Assembly: GCA_030144725.1 (NCBI GenBank)
Contig: JASKMD010000029.1
Location: 15,829,135-15,893,134, forward strand
Reading direction: 5' to 3'
Source: Haematococcus lacustris
Lineage: Eukaryota; Chlorophyta; Chlorophyceae; Chlamydomonadales; Haematococcaceae
Length of the DNA: 64,000 nucleotides
Below are positions 44,296-56,900 of the stretch, in pieces. The notes beneath the pieces are model-generated. The model was not told the origin of the DNA and searched no databases. It saw only the letters and a program-made list of their open reading frames with translations. Within the stretch, counting starts at the first letter, position 1, and each line of letters begins with the position of its first letter. A program made the translations under genes and the position numbers.

Positions 44296-47050
44296 CAGGT
44301 GGGGTGCCAAACACCATCCTGCGGCACAAAGGCGCATGGCACAGCAGCCAGCAGCAGCAAGTCAAGGCACAGGATGGTAGGCAGTCTGTGGCCACTGGGT
44401 GTCATGCTCATGCAGGCCAGAGGGGCCAAGTGGGAGAGTTCAGGGCAGGGCTAGGCAGGGCTAGGCAGGGCAGGGCAGGGCGGTAGTGCAGGATTAGGGG
44501 TAGTAGTGGGAGAGGGGTGACAGGGGGTAGGCATGGCTAGTACAACCTCAGGATATGATGCTTTTGGGGTGGAGGGTCACAACTGTGCCTTGTCCGCTGC
44601 TGCCCACTCACATGATCTGGATGGTCTTGATGAAGGCCACACGGGACTGGATGGCCAGCTCACGCTTGCGGATCTGCACAACAGGCAGCACAGCTCAAGA
44701 TGACACCCAATGCCCACCCAAGACGGCTAAAGGCACAGCACAAATTGCTCAAGACCAAGCAGGTGAAGCTGCAGGCCTCATTCCAGACAGGCAGGGGCAG
44801 GTGCAGGTGCAGGTAGGTGCCAGAGCAAGGTGTGTGTGTAGGGAGCAGCCACTCACTGTGCTGACGGTCTTCTCAAAGAACTGCTCCCAGGCATAGTACC
44901 TGGCAAGGGGCAGCGCCAGCCAGCAACAGGCCACTCAGCCAGCAGCCTGCAGCTGTGTTCAGGTCGCTGATAGCTGTGTTTAGGGCAGGGGTGGGTGGGC
45001 AATTGTGACCATCGCCAGGCGACCAGGGCAGGTGTGACCAGGGTGTGAGCCAGTCAGCCGGTGTTGGGTGCTGTGGTGCTCACTTGACCAGCTTCATGGC
45101 GGGCAGCAGCTCCTGGAAGATGGAGCCGCGCTCCTGGGTGTTGGCTGCGTTGGCCTTCTTGTGCAGGATGATGCGCCAGCCAAACAGGTACTGGCAGGGC
45201 ATGACGATGAACACCACACCCCAGCCAGGCAGCGCCCACTGCTTGACCAGCACCACCAGAATGGTCAGGATGGCCAGCGCCTCAATGGGAGCGGTCCACA
45301 GGTAGTGGATGTCCTGCAGGGCCAGAGGGGCAGGCGGGTGAGGGGCATCCAGTGCGCGGCTAGGCCCCAACCTGGCCTGGCAAGCGCAGCAGCAGCCGTA
45401 GCAGCAGGCCAGCAGCAGCCCATCAACAGCACACCTGGCAGCAGGTACTAGGCAGCCTACGTGCCTGACCTCCATACCACACCACACCCCCATGCCCACG
45501 CCTCGCCCCACGCCTTGCCTGGATGCCATCGAAGATCTTGGTGATGTCACTGGCCACGAAGGACACTGCGTCCGAGGCCATCTCCTTGGTGATGCTGGCC
45601 ATGGCAAAGGACTTGCGGCAGATGGCGTTGGTCAGGGCGGCGCGCACAGACACGCCCACCGTCATGCAGCCATACGTCATGCGCTGGAGGGCAATGCCTG
45701 CGGCCAGGCGCGGCTTTGCAGTTTGCTGTGATTGTGATATGGAGTGGGCGGCGAGGATGGAAGACACAGCCAACCAGACCAGACCAGGCAAGGTCAGGCA
45801 GGTCAGCAGGCAGCCTAGTAGAGGGGCCTGCAGGCCAGGCAGGGTCAAGCCTTACTGGTGCAATGGCTGCGCAGTTAAGCCAGCCTTGGTCCCAGCTCCA
45901 GCAGAGCAGGGCAGGGCAGCAGGGCAGGGCAGGTAGGTGTGGTGAGGGCAGGCAGTCTGTGCACCCACCCAGCACGTAGCCGTCCATGAAGAAGGCTGCA
46001 GCCAGGATCCAGCCCTGGTAGGGCTCCCTCCACTCTGGGTGCCTGTTCACGTGGAACTGGAGCGTTCGAACGAAGAAGAAGGCACCCATGATGACGCACA
46101 CCGACCACAGCAGCTTGAACAGGCCTGCAAGAGCGTGTTGGTGCAGGCGCGTTGGACCTCAGCACAGGGTGTGAGATGTCTGCTGAATATAACAGACAAG
46201 AACCAGGCATGAGGCTGGGGTGGCTCAGGAGTCAGGGCTGAAGTGGGTGTGCAGGCATGGTCACCAAGAGGTGGCAGTGGCAGACTGACGAGCTGGCTCA
46301 GGCATCAGAGCCAAACACAGAGAAACCAGGCGGTGAGGTGGGCAGGCAGATGGTGTGGCACAGGAGGTGCCAGGCGGCAGTGTGATGCAGGCAGCGGGCA
46401 GCAGGTGGGCTGTGTCCTGGACCTCACCTGCCAGCATCAGCTGCCGGCCAAACACTGATTGCAGGACCTTGCGAAGCTTGGGGTTGCCCTTGGCCACAGC
46501 TTCATCCCAGGCGGTGCGGAACCGTTCGTAAGCCACCTGCGTGCAGATCGCGGCGTGAGCTGGGTCGATTGGCAGCGCAAGCGTCTAGGTGAGGCCATAG
46601 GCTGCGTCAAGCGGTCATCTCCGTCCGGATAAAGTCAGGTAGCCTAAAAGATGGTTGGCTCGTGGAAGCAGAATGGTTCAAACGCTATGGAGCACGTATT
46701 GAGGCTCACGGCCGCGTTTGCAGACAACGTCCGCTGCCGACGGCGATGGTTGCGTCCCGGCTTAGTGAGCCATTCAGCCTCCCCCGGCACTCACGTCAGC
46801 GGTTTGCTCAGGTGGCAGCACGCAGGCCTCCACTGGAACCTCATCTTTCCGCGCAGCCGAAACAATGGGATTAATCCACCTGCCGGCCGGCACCAGGGTG
46901 TTATGAGCTGGACCGGGGCTTGCGACCCTGCGGAGTGGCTGCGACCCAACAGCTCTCCACTGCGACCCAACAGCTTTCCAACCTGAAGCTATACTTGTTG
47001 AAGAAGCCAGCGGTCGCGTCCGATGCGGCGTATTTATTGGCGACGCCCAT

Positions 47051-47704
47051 TGCGGGTGTGGCCAGGTGCAGTGGGAGCTGGGTTGGTCCAGCGCTACCTA
47101 TTCTGATGCGAACGGGGCTTATAAGCTATTAGGATTGTAGGAGTGAGTGTTCGAGGTTCCAGCACACAACCCCTACGCGGCCCGGTACGAGGTTCCAGCA
47201 CACAACCCCTACGCGGCCCAACCTCGGTATCGGTACGTCATGGTATGTTCGCACCATCGGATGACCTAACGCACGACTAGATATTGTAGGACAACAGCTC
47301 GTGTCACACGGTTCCAAGCGACGAAGCAACCCAACGGTAGTACTTGCAAAACCAAACTTGATGTCGATGCTGGATAGGGGTAGATCAGCAACGCGCGAGC
47401 ACGTGGTGGGCGTTGCTGGTGTATGCCAGGAGGCGAAAGCCAGAGTGCTGACGTGCAGTACTGCCACCTAGCTTGCCAGCTCTGTGTGTTGTTGCAATGA
47501 CGGGCTATGAATGGGGCTTTGGGTAGTGTCCACTCATATGCACCACTGCAGGCGCCACGCTGCTTGTTGTTGTGTCTATACACAGTCAATGTGGGGCCAA
47601 GGAAGGGTCACTTAGTTCTGGGCTCTGGTATGCAGCTTAAGCAGCACAGGACACCAGCGGCGGGACAGGGCAAGCAGCAGGCCCCTGCGACAGCAGCAGC
47701 AGCA
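47051..47704. other. Upstream flank of ABCC copy B
   Basis: Includes the end of unit B near 47340 and, beyond it, single-copy sequence without a recognised gene; an AGC microsatellite at 47690-47704 precedes the next element. Confidence 0.4.
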
Positions 47705-48671
47705 GGTCACCCCCGCCATTGGCCGCACCCCCGTGGCTCAAGAGATAAAAACTTTCTCATTTCTGCTCGGATGAGGCCGCCGATTGGTGCGATGAGCTGC
47801 TTATGGCCTAACTAGAGTGGAGCCAGCCCCAGCGGTTTGCCGGGTGGCTGGGCCCAACCCGCGACGGACATTTCAAATTTTCAGGTCAGCACGCGACAGT
47901 GCCGCTGCGTCCCAGCACGCATTGATACCATCTCCCAAGCTGGGGGCGTGACCGCGACGGCGGATTGCTGCTGAACCTGCAATTTCGCAACTTGCCCCCA
48001 ACCCGCGACGGACATTTGATTTTTCAGGTTGCACAGGATGATCTTATAGTTGATGTCTGTGGCTTCCGAGCAACCAAGAGCAGCAAGAATCGGTCAAAAA
48101 GTTGTAGAAACTGAGCTGATATAAAAGTCCTGCGCCCACACACGAAACGGCCCACACATGAAGGCAACGCGTTTCTGTCCTGATAACACGTTAGAAGCCC
48201 ACATAAGGAGCCGCACATAGCTGGCACTTCATCATTCGACGTCCTGGTTGGACAGTTATGGCGGCCGGAAAAAGTGCCCATTTATGAAAATTTGACTTGG
48301 GTGACGTGACACGAGTTGCACGCTGTTGTGGTGTAAGGACAGCCACAAGACATAAAAGCACTCTCAAGCATATCATCAGCACTAGCACTAGCACTAGAAC
48401 ACATGTCAGGGGGGGTCCAGCGCCCGACAAAAATTCAAAAAATAAATTTCCGTCCATGTCGCTGGGCCACTGAGCGCGATAGCTGTTCGCTGATCACAGC
48501 CCCACTAAGCAGGCCATTCCCGGCACAACGCGACCCGATCTCCCAGCACCCCCGCCCGCCCCGGCACAGGTGCACATCAGCCCGAGCAGCCCGCTCTGCG
48601 CGAGAATCGCTATAAAACTCGTAAAAACCAGAAAGATTTTATCAGGGGTGCAGCCAATGGCGGGGGTGACC
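47705..48671. mobile_element. 967-bp non-autonomous TIR transposon
   Basis: A 28-bp terminal inverted repeat starting GGTCACCCCCGCCATTGG (47705-47732) is found inverted at 48644-48671 with 26 of 28 matches, with weaker similarity further inward. Both ends abut AGC-repeat DNA, so the target duplication cannot be sized. Inside are two direct repeats of ~30 bp around CCCGCGACGGACATTT (47857 and 47999). No transposase. Confidence 0.65.
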
Positions 48672-48988
48672 AGCAGCAGCAGCCTGGGACTAGCTGTAGA
48701 TTGGGAGTCAGACCACGCCCATGGGTATGGGGATAGAGCTGGGCAGCACCTAGGCAGGCAGCAGAGCCGCAGGGGTGTGGTGCTTGGGCGTGCTAGTGAA
48801 CTTGTGTGTCAAAAGCTGACAAGGATCTTGCAAAAAGTGCGTCATGCCAGTGGCTAGCACATGGCCCTCACTAGCTCCCCCTACAAAGCTGTGGTTCTGC
48901 AATGTCGTGGAGTCCCGCGCCTGAGCGGTGGTGATGCCAATCCTCTCTGCAGGACCGGTGGCTTTGTCCTGAACGCCACTGGCTTTCA
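48672..48988. other. Spacer between two TIR elements
   Basis: No gene recognised. Contains CTTTGTCCTGAACGC (48962-48976), which recurs at 50278-50292 on the other side of the next element. Confidence 0.4.
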
Positions 48989-50276
48989 GCGCGTTTCCAA
49001 TGGACGGAGAAAAGAGAAAAGAGATCGCCCATGTGCATGAATTCAAACGCGTTTCCAATGGACGGAGAAAAGAGAAAAGAGATGCATGGAAGTCCACTTT
49101 CCAGCCGCCGCCTACGCCTTCATTGATCTACACACGAGCTGCCCAGCAACATGGATAGCAGTAGCAGCAGCGGTTACAGCGGAAGTAGCAGCAGTAGAGC
49201 ATGACCCGGTTTGTTTAACAAAGGGATAATGTTTAACAAATGTTTAACACGACCGCCAGGTCTCGCTCCGCAGTCGCGATGGAAGGCGAAGCAACCACGA
49301 CCCCAATGTTCGAACCAATGCACACACGCAGCCTTCCCGCGAACCAAAGCTACACGCAGAGCTACAACGCTCGGCTGGTGTTTCACTATGATGTACTTGG
49401 AGCAGGCCATGGCTGTGTGCTTGGGTTTTGGGGCTGGTTGGCTTTGGGGCTGGTTAGCTTTGGGGCTGGTTGGCTGTAGCTCTGGGGGCGATCTTTTCAT
49501 ATGGTATGGGAACAAGGACGCAATTGTCCCGTTAGCAGGGATGGTGGCAGGTATGATGGCGTCAAGCATCGCAGGCGCAAGTGCACAAAGTGCGCCGTGC
49601 AAGTCGGTCGTGCAAGTCAGTGGAGTTGTGCAAGTCAGGCTGCGGGGCTTATCAGGCTAACTAGTCAAGAACTCTCCGCACTAGCGGGACTAGCTAAGTA
49701 TGCTCCTGTGCGATTGGGCCCCATAGCGTTGTTGAACAGCTTCCAACTGTCCTGGAGTTTCTTGTATAGCGTCCTGCACTGCTCCGCGTTGAAATTGCGG
49801 TGCTCGTCAAACAGCTGATGCGCCCTCAGCTGATGCGCCCTCAACAACAACACGGACGAGGACCATCTGTCCTCTTCATCAGCTCCTGCGGCTTAGGTGG
49901 CGACGCAGAAGCGGCAACGGGACATTGGGGCGTCACAGCGATGCCCTGGAGAAACATGCTGTCGCCCAGCCTAACCCAGCTCTCGCTGCGGCTCCGGTGC
50001 AAAAGGTCACATCTCTCGGTCACATCTCTTTTTCTCCTGGGGGGGTCGGCCTGGAGGACGCTAGCGCTCGAAAAAGAGATGAAATGGAGCTCACTCTAGG
50101 AGAGTTATTCGTCTCTATCTCCGCGCATTGGAAACGGGAGAGAAGAGATCCGGACCGTTGGCGGCAGTTAGAGGGACATGGGCTGGCGGCGATCTCTTTC
50201 TCTCCTTCTCTTTCTCTCTTTCTCTTCTCTTTTTCTCCGATCTCTTTTCTCTTTTCTCCGTGCATTGGAAACGCGC
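48989..50276. mobile_element. 1.29-kb TIR transposon with doubled terminal repeats
   Basis: A 38-bp inverted repeat starting GCGCGTTTCCAATGGACGGA (48989-49026) recurs inverted at 50239-50276 with 37 of 38 matches. A second copy lies inward at the left end (~49046-49083) and a weaker one at the right (~50110-50150). The 15-bp CTTTGTCCTGAACGC flanks both sides. Short frames inside (for example 49665-49853, minus) show no transposase motif. Two small tandem repeats occur at 49432-49478 (16 bp x3) and 49806-49840 (15 bp x2). Confidence 0.65.
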
Positions 50277-50588
50277 CCTTTGTCCTGAACGCAATTTCCC
50301 CTTTTGCATGCACCTCCGACTGCCCATTTACTTGCCACCATTTACTTATCTGTGGGGGCTAGGCTGCAGAGCACTGGCCGGGCGTTGATGGCTGGGCCAT
50401 AGGGCGCGACCGAAACATGATTTTCCTGAGGAAACGCCGATATGACTGAATACAGTACTCTCCCTTTTGATTCGCGTCCGCGAATCGTTTTATTGGCCTC
50501 GCGAAATCGCAAACGAGTAAACAATGTAGTTTTTGACTGAATCGCGAAGTGGTCAAACAATTATCTGAGCTGCGAAGATAGTGTTGCG

Positions 50589-50847
50589 ATGGACCGCTTC
50601 GTGGTCCGTGACATCAGTGCCGACGACGCAGCCAAAAATCAGCTACGCCAGGTTGACCAACACGATGAAATGCTCCATCAAAGGGCTCTCGACCGTGAAG
50701 AGTGAAGCCAAGCCAACTGCAGCAACGGCAGATGATCCACCCATGCGCAAACGTGGCAGGCCATCGGGCTCCAAAAACAAGCCTAAGCCAGCACCAACAG
50801 CACAAGCCACGCCCACTCCCATACGCACGGTTGGTGTGCAAAACTAG
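50589..50847 (+). pseudogene. Frameshifted AT-hook protein fragment
   Basis: From ATG 50589 a frame reads MDRFVVRDISADDAAKNQL and stops after 38 codons at TGA (50703). One base out of register the sequence continues as an AT-hook-like segment (MRKRGRPSGSKNKPKPAP) ending at TAG 50847. The two halves look like one small DNA-binding protein broken by a one-base shift or an unrecognised intron. LINE-1B ends a dozen bases further on. Family not recognised; it could be the start of a transposase gene. Confidence 0.35.
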
Positions 50848-50874
50848 CAGCAGCGCCAGAAGAAGAAGACTACT

Positions 50875-50889
50875 CCGGCGTGGAGCCGG
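50875..50889 (-). promoter_or_regulatory. LINE-1B 3'-terminal hairpin
   Basis: CCGGC-TCCAC-GCCGG on the minus strand. Relative to LINE-1A (CCGGT-GAAT-ACCGG) the loop changes and the loop-closing pair changes from T-A to C-G, preserving the stem. Confidence 0.7.
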
Positions 50890-50966
50890 CGTGCATTAAG
50901 GAAGGAGCTTCCGCCTGGGGCGCGGCCTGCTCCCACCACCTACCCTGGGTGATGGAGAGACCCTTC

Positions 50967-53900
50967 CTAGCCCCAATCCCCTTTCCCTGCTCTGAGTCTG
51001 TAGCTTGTTTTGGCGATGCTATGTGAGCTTATCACTGCGTGCCGGGTGAGCTTGTTAAGTAGTTTGATGGTGTTAGTGTGTGTTACACCCAACTCCCTCA
51101 TATGTTGCTTGGTGTGTGCTTCGTATGTAATGCCGCCTATGCCAAGTAGGATAGGTCGGATGGTAACGGTGTTGCCAGCTTCCCGGATGGCCGTGGCGAG
51201 GGCTGCGTGTTGTGTGCTGGCTTTTTCTAGTTGTTCGGTCCATCGAGAGTCGGCGCAATATTTAATCTCCAATATAGTGACGTGCTTGTTGGACTCGTCC
51301 TTATCCCTGTTTCTTTTGTTGCTTTTGGTGGTGACCATGATGATATCAGGGCGGGTTGTCGTATTGTGTGCTGTTGGCAGGCCTATGGCTGCAAGGGTGT
51401 CGCTTAAGGTGGTGTTAGGGAGATCCATGTCGTTTTGCTCGCCGCGTGCGTGGCTGCCGATGTCAGTGTATGTGATGCACCCTCCTTGCGAGCCTTTACT
51501 GATCGCTTTAGTGATGAGGCGGCCCGCCCCGTTGTGCCGCTCTTGTACTAAAGCTGCAGTGCGGGTGCAACCCGAGAGAAGGTGAGTAGCACTATCGGCC
51601 TCGCCGCAGAGCGGGCACCGATCGTCCGCGGTCTTCCCCCAGCGCATCGCCAATTTCTGGTTGTAGAGCCCGCCCGTGCGGTAGAGCAGTGCTGTTCTTT
51701 GGGCAGCGGTCGGGATGCCCGGGTCGAGCATTACTCTTTCACATGACCCTTTGGCGGCGACCCTGGCGATGTCTTGGGACATCTGGTAGTAAATGCTATC
51801 TTGGTTTGCGAGTCCCAGTTTGTGTTTGGCGCGCATATGTGTGCGTACGCTGTGTCGGCAGTCCGGTAGCGGTATGGTGGTGCCAGTTTCGGTGGTTGCG
51901 CTCAGCCAGGTCTGTTGTTCGGTGTGCTCGTGCGGGGCCTGAGTGTGGGCCTGCTCCGGGTACATAGCCGCGTGTTTGGCCAGGGTGTCTGCCGCTTCAT
52001 TTCCGATGATGCCGGAATGTGCCCGGACTTTTCGTAGGTGTATAGTGTCGCGGCTGTTCATGATCAGGGTGGCGATGTCGGCCAAGATGTCCCTATGATG
52101 ATGTGTGCGGATCGACATTGGGTTGGCCAGTGCTCTCCGTATTTGGTATATGGAGCAGAGGCTGTCAGTGGCGATATGGGTTGCTCCCGACTTGATGGCC
52201 GCGTGGATAGCTGCGAGCTCTGCTCTGTTTATGGTGCTGTGGTCGGGTAGGGCAATGGTGAGCCGCTCGTCATTCTCCGGTGTGTACACTCCCGCTCCCA
52301 CTTTCCGCGACGGGGCGCGATCCGTTCCTTGCATGCAGCTGCCATCTGTGTACGTGACAGTCCTCCAGTTGGGGATGACCATACTTGATGTTGTGCAGAA
52401 CGGGGGTGCGATCTGGTTGGGTTGGCGCATGTGCCCCGTGGCGGGGAGCTCGCGGTCTGCCGGGAGGTGCATGTGCTTGTAGTGCCCGCTGGGCAGTTGG
52501 GTGGGCTGGACGTGTTTCGAGGGTTGGTTGTGTTTAGGGTGCCGTTCGGGTCTGGGGTGTAGCGCTTTGGCTGTGTTGGTCAGCCAGCCCTGTGGATTCC
52601 CTTTTGTGACGCGTTGTTGCCCCGCCTTGTTCCAAACGATGTAGGTGAGCAGCGTGGCGTGTTTGCATGACTTGGTAGCTGCCTTTGATTTGTCAAGGGG
52701 GATGGTGGCCAGGTGCTGACAGTACTCCGGGTAGCTTTTGAGCATGGCTATGTGTTTAGGATATGAGATGCCTTTCTTTCCTGGGATGAGCAGGATAGTG
52801 GCCGTAGCCTCCTCCGTTGTGGCAGAGTGTATTGCATGTTTGATGCATTTTAGGGCCAGGGCATCCTCAGCTGGGACGTTCCATGTAGAGAGCCCTGTGT
52901 GTCTCACGAGGAGGCAGTTGTGGTGTGCCCCATAGGCTGTGTCGTTGATGTCTGGGCTCCAGTAGGTAGTGGTCTCAGCCCTGACCGTGAGTGGATTGGC
53001 CCATCTCTGGACGGTGCTGGGAAAGTACTGTGTGTTGTAGAGGGTGGTGATGGCCTTGTTTTGTGCTGCTAGGAGTGGTTGGGGAGTGCTTTGTGTATTA
53101 TTTCTACGTAGGAGAGCTGCTAGCTCCATGGCTGGGTCCCGTGGGTGTGGTGTGTGCTGCAGCCATGTGGTTAGATTTTGGTAATTGGTCTTGTTGATCA
53201 GGCCCACTGTGCGCCCCGCCTCATCATGGGCTACTACGTGTTCAATGAGGCTGTGTTGGGGCAGGTTGGGTCCTTGGCTCCCTCCACACATAGCTTGGGT
53301 GGTGATGTGGGAGTGATTCTGGAGTGTGATTTCGCACCTTCCCGTCCCGACGATGTCTGTTTGCGGGTTGACCGGTGAGGTGTGGAATGTGGCTCTGGAG
53401 TGCAGGTCGGTGCAGCGGGGTATCCAGGTGTGGGGGTCGGGCAGACCCTGCCGGGTATGCTCTGGGAGGGCCGCGTCGAGTGGTCGGCGTCTCGCCTCTT
53501 GTCTCTTACTATTATCCGCGTCGTACTCATTCTTCTTATCGGTGTAGTCGATATGCGCTAGAATGAGCGGTTTAGGTTCAGTTGTGGGGTGCCAGTGGGC
53601 CTTTATTAGGTCCGTCTCCGCTGAATTTCGCATGGCGGTTTTGAGGTCATCTTCGCCGTGTGCGCAGACTGGGCAGAGCCAGTGGTCGTCCCTCGCTTGC
53701 CCCTCTAGGCCTGTCTTGGCTAGGCAGGCCGGGTGGTAGGCTCTCATGCAGTTGTTGCACATGGGGCTGTCCTCTTTGGGTTCCCAGCATAGTTCGCATG
53801 TGCAACCATGTTCAGCATCTGCTCTGCAGATGTCTTCTGTGTGGGCGGGCGTGTAGCCTTCCTTCTTGTACATTTGGAGAGCCCATTTCTCTATGATGGT

Positions 53901-56900
53901 GAAGTCCACCAGGAGCGCGTAGATATCTGCCTTAGCCAGCTTAGCATCTTCAAGGGCCATGACAAGCATCTGTAGCTGTTGTGTAGTGTTCCTATGGGAG
54001 CGGAACCCTGCTTGGTTCTTGCTGAGCATCCCATTGGCTTCAGCATACTCAGAGAGTATCTTAGTTATGAGGCTGGTCCACAACTTATAAACGGTGTTGG
54101 CAAGGCCCACTGGCCTGTAGGAGTTAAGGTCCGTTTCTTGCCCTTTGTCCTTGTAGAGTAGGCATGTGTCACTGGTCTTCCACGTGGTTGGTGTGCAGCC
54201 TGTAGCCCACATGATGATGAACAGCTGGTGTATGGTGTCCCTCATCTCCCATGGCAGCATCTTGATGATCTCGTTTTCAATGCCGTCTGGTCCTGGGGCT
54301 TTGCCCCCCGACAGCCTACTGAGGCATTCCTGGAAGCCTGCCTTGTCCATGATGGCTGTGTGTAACCAATGTACGTTTTGGCAGGTGTGCATCGTGAAAG
54401 GGTCGTCCGCTTTGGCGCGGGCCCACGGGTAGTTTCTTGTCTGCGTGTTTGTGTAGTTGCCAGTTTTGGGGGTCGGCGGCGCCAGCTTCGTTCCATAGGC
54501 CTCGGTAATTATCCGGTTCAGGTCGGCCGGGGCCGTGCATATCTTGTTGGTGATGGGGTCGGCTAGCGCCTGCAGGCCTTTGTGATCGGTGCGGGACGGG
54601 CGTAGGATGTATTTGTTCGCTTTCTTAGGCTGGGTGCTGATGAGTTGTTGCATTCTGACACGGGCTTGTGCGATGGCGAGTGCGGAGTCGTCGTCGTCGA
54701 GCTTGTGAATTTGGTCGCGGTACGAGTTGGTCAGCTGGGCGAGCGCGGCCTGCACGTGGTTTTCGGTTGTGTCGTTGCCCTGGCGCGCTTGCACCGCCTC
54801 CCTTGTTTCCGCATTTGTCGTATCCGTCTCTGGGATAAGTTCATCGATGGTTGGGTGCACGTTGTTTTGCTTGAAAAGCAACCTAGCCTTCCGGCTAAGT
54901 TCTCTGGTGGTTTTGAGCTTTCTGCCTAGTGCTTGTCTAATCCTACACATGGTTCTGCGTTGGTAGTGTTGGCCTCCCCTGGTTAGGGTCTTAGTGTGGC
55001 ATGTCTTCATAGCTGTCGTCCTGCAGGTTTGCAGTAGGTTTGTGAGCATGGTAGCTGCTGTGTCTATGGCTTCCCTGGCTGGGAGGCCTGCCAGCAGCGT
55101 TAGGCGCTGTGGTTGTTGGGGGTTGGCCTTGTCGATAGTGGTCAGGAAGTGGATAGCATCAGTGTACATGGGAGCAAGGTATGCTGTCAGGTGTGCATGC
55201 AGTTGTGGGACACCTGAGCTGGGTTGTTGCACTGCCAGGCGGTAGGCTTCCCTGTCCTCATTGGTAATGGGGGTGGTGAGGATGGTGTGGCTGTGCCTTT
55301 GAGGTTTTTGTGGGGCTGCCAGGTCTATGCCCAGTCGGGCTGTACTAAGTGTGGCGGTGAGCGGTCTGTGGTCGCTGAGGTACGCGTTTGTATCGACGTG
55401 CGTGCGATGCCCAGGGCCGTGTCTCGCGTCGCGCGTCAGGATGGCGTCTATACGGCTGTTGCAGTGTGGTTGCTGGTATGTCCAGGCCCGGTCGCCGGGG
55501 TCGGCTTCGGATAGGCGCAGCTCTGTGGCGAACTCCCTCATCATGTGGTCTTGTGTGTATTCAGTGTGTTCGGAGCGATCCTCTTTTTTCATCGTGGCGT
55601 TGATATCTCCCGCCAGGATGAGTGAGCCGGGTAGGTGCCCAGTGGCTGCTCGTATGTGCTCTTGCATTTTTCTCCTTAATGGGATCGCGTCGTCGTTGTT
55701 CCCCGAGGGCCAGTACGTGGCGACGAGCGTGAGCTCTTCGCTTTGCCGTTGGCGGAGGCTCAGGATGACGCAGCGGGTGTTGACATCCGCATCTGTGCAC
55801 GGTTGTATCATGGTAGCTTGCATCTGGATGGCTAGATCATGTCTGATGCCAATGAGGACTTCGCTGTTGCCTTGGTGGCGGTGGACAGTATAGTTGGGCA
55901 TAACCCTCTTCAGCCAGCCAGAGCTAGGGTTGTTGCTCCTGGGTTGGGTCATGGTTTCAGTAAGGATTAGGATGTCTGGGCTTTGGTTGCGCACCAGGTT
56001 GAGGACGTCGTTTCTAGATCTGTGTAGGCCTCTGACGTTGAAGGTTGTGAGGGTGATGTGTTGCCGGTTGAGGATGGGTGGCGGTGGGGGGCTGTGATGT
56101 TGGTTCGTGCCAAGGTCGTTGTCGGGCGTGGATTTAGGTGTCTCGTCTATGGTGGAGACTGGCCGAGTGTTGTGGGCCTGAGCTGTGGGTTTGCAAAGAT
56201 ATTTGAACATGAGGGTTTGAGTGTGTGTGTCGTTACCGTGTCTCTTGGTGACTCGAACGCGCTTTTTGGCAGCGTCGGTGGCGTTGTCGAGGGGCGTAGT
56301 GGGTCGATGAATACGTGTCGTTGTTTGCGGACGGAGAGTGACCGTGGGTGTGTCCCGGCGCTGTCGCAGCCGGGTAGGCTCGTCGTGTGGGGGGATGCCC
56401 TCTGCTGTCGCCCTGCGCTTGCTATCGGTTGTGCAGCTGGTCTCGGCGTTAGTGGTGGTCACGTGCAAGGGGCCAGGGGCCTCTCTTGCCTCTGTGTGGT
56501 CTGTGGTAAGATCTATAGGGTCCAGGTGATCTCGGAAGTGTGCTGCAAGCGCTGACGGGGTGGTGGCCTCCAGTGGGTCCGCTATCCAGATCTCCCTCCT
56601 AATAAATCTTGTGTGTCTCACGTCGCCTGTGCAGATAGTGAGGATGTTCCCTTGAAGGCTGCTCCAGTCGTCAGGTGTAGAGAGTGGTTTAGGCACCCGG
56701 TTAAAAGAGTCCAGTTGGTGCCAACCATGTGGTGTGTGCTTGATGGCAGTAGCGTGTTGGTGTGATAGTAGGATGACAGCCGTGTGTGTTGCGCCGGTGC
56801 TTGTTATAGCGTTAGTGATCGTCTCAGGGGTGATACTCTGGGTGGGTAGGTAGGTTGAGGCTGGATGCAGGTACATGTGCATCTCATGGTGTTTGCGATG

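Larger units (their letters stand above)
37345..47050 (-). pseudogene. ABCC-type ABC transporter, copy B, interrupted by an LTR element
   Basis: Same exon order as copy A, from ATG 47050 to the stop at 37345, with nearly identical Walker A, signature and Walker B motifs in both NBDs. The exon coding for the [19 protein letters not shown] segment of TMD1 is split by a 1128-bp LTR element (43168-44295) with a 5-bp duplication, which should abolish the full-length protein. One codon is also missing in the H-loop of NBD2 (RTITIAHRL against [10 protein letters not shown] in copy A). The rest is open, so the damage looks recent. A downstream-initiated half-transporter cannot be excluded. Confidence 0.85.
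36645..47340. repeat. Tandem segmental duplication, unit B
   Basis: Second unit, longer than unit A mainly because of the 1.13-kb LTR element at 43168-44295, a ~130-bp longer intron at ~37600-37735 and a 36-bp local tandem duplication near 47145-47220. Confidence 0.8.
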
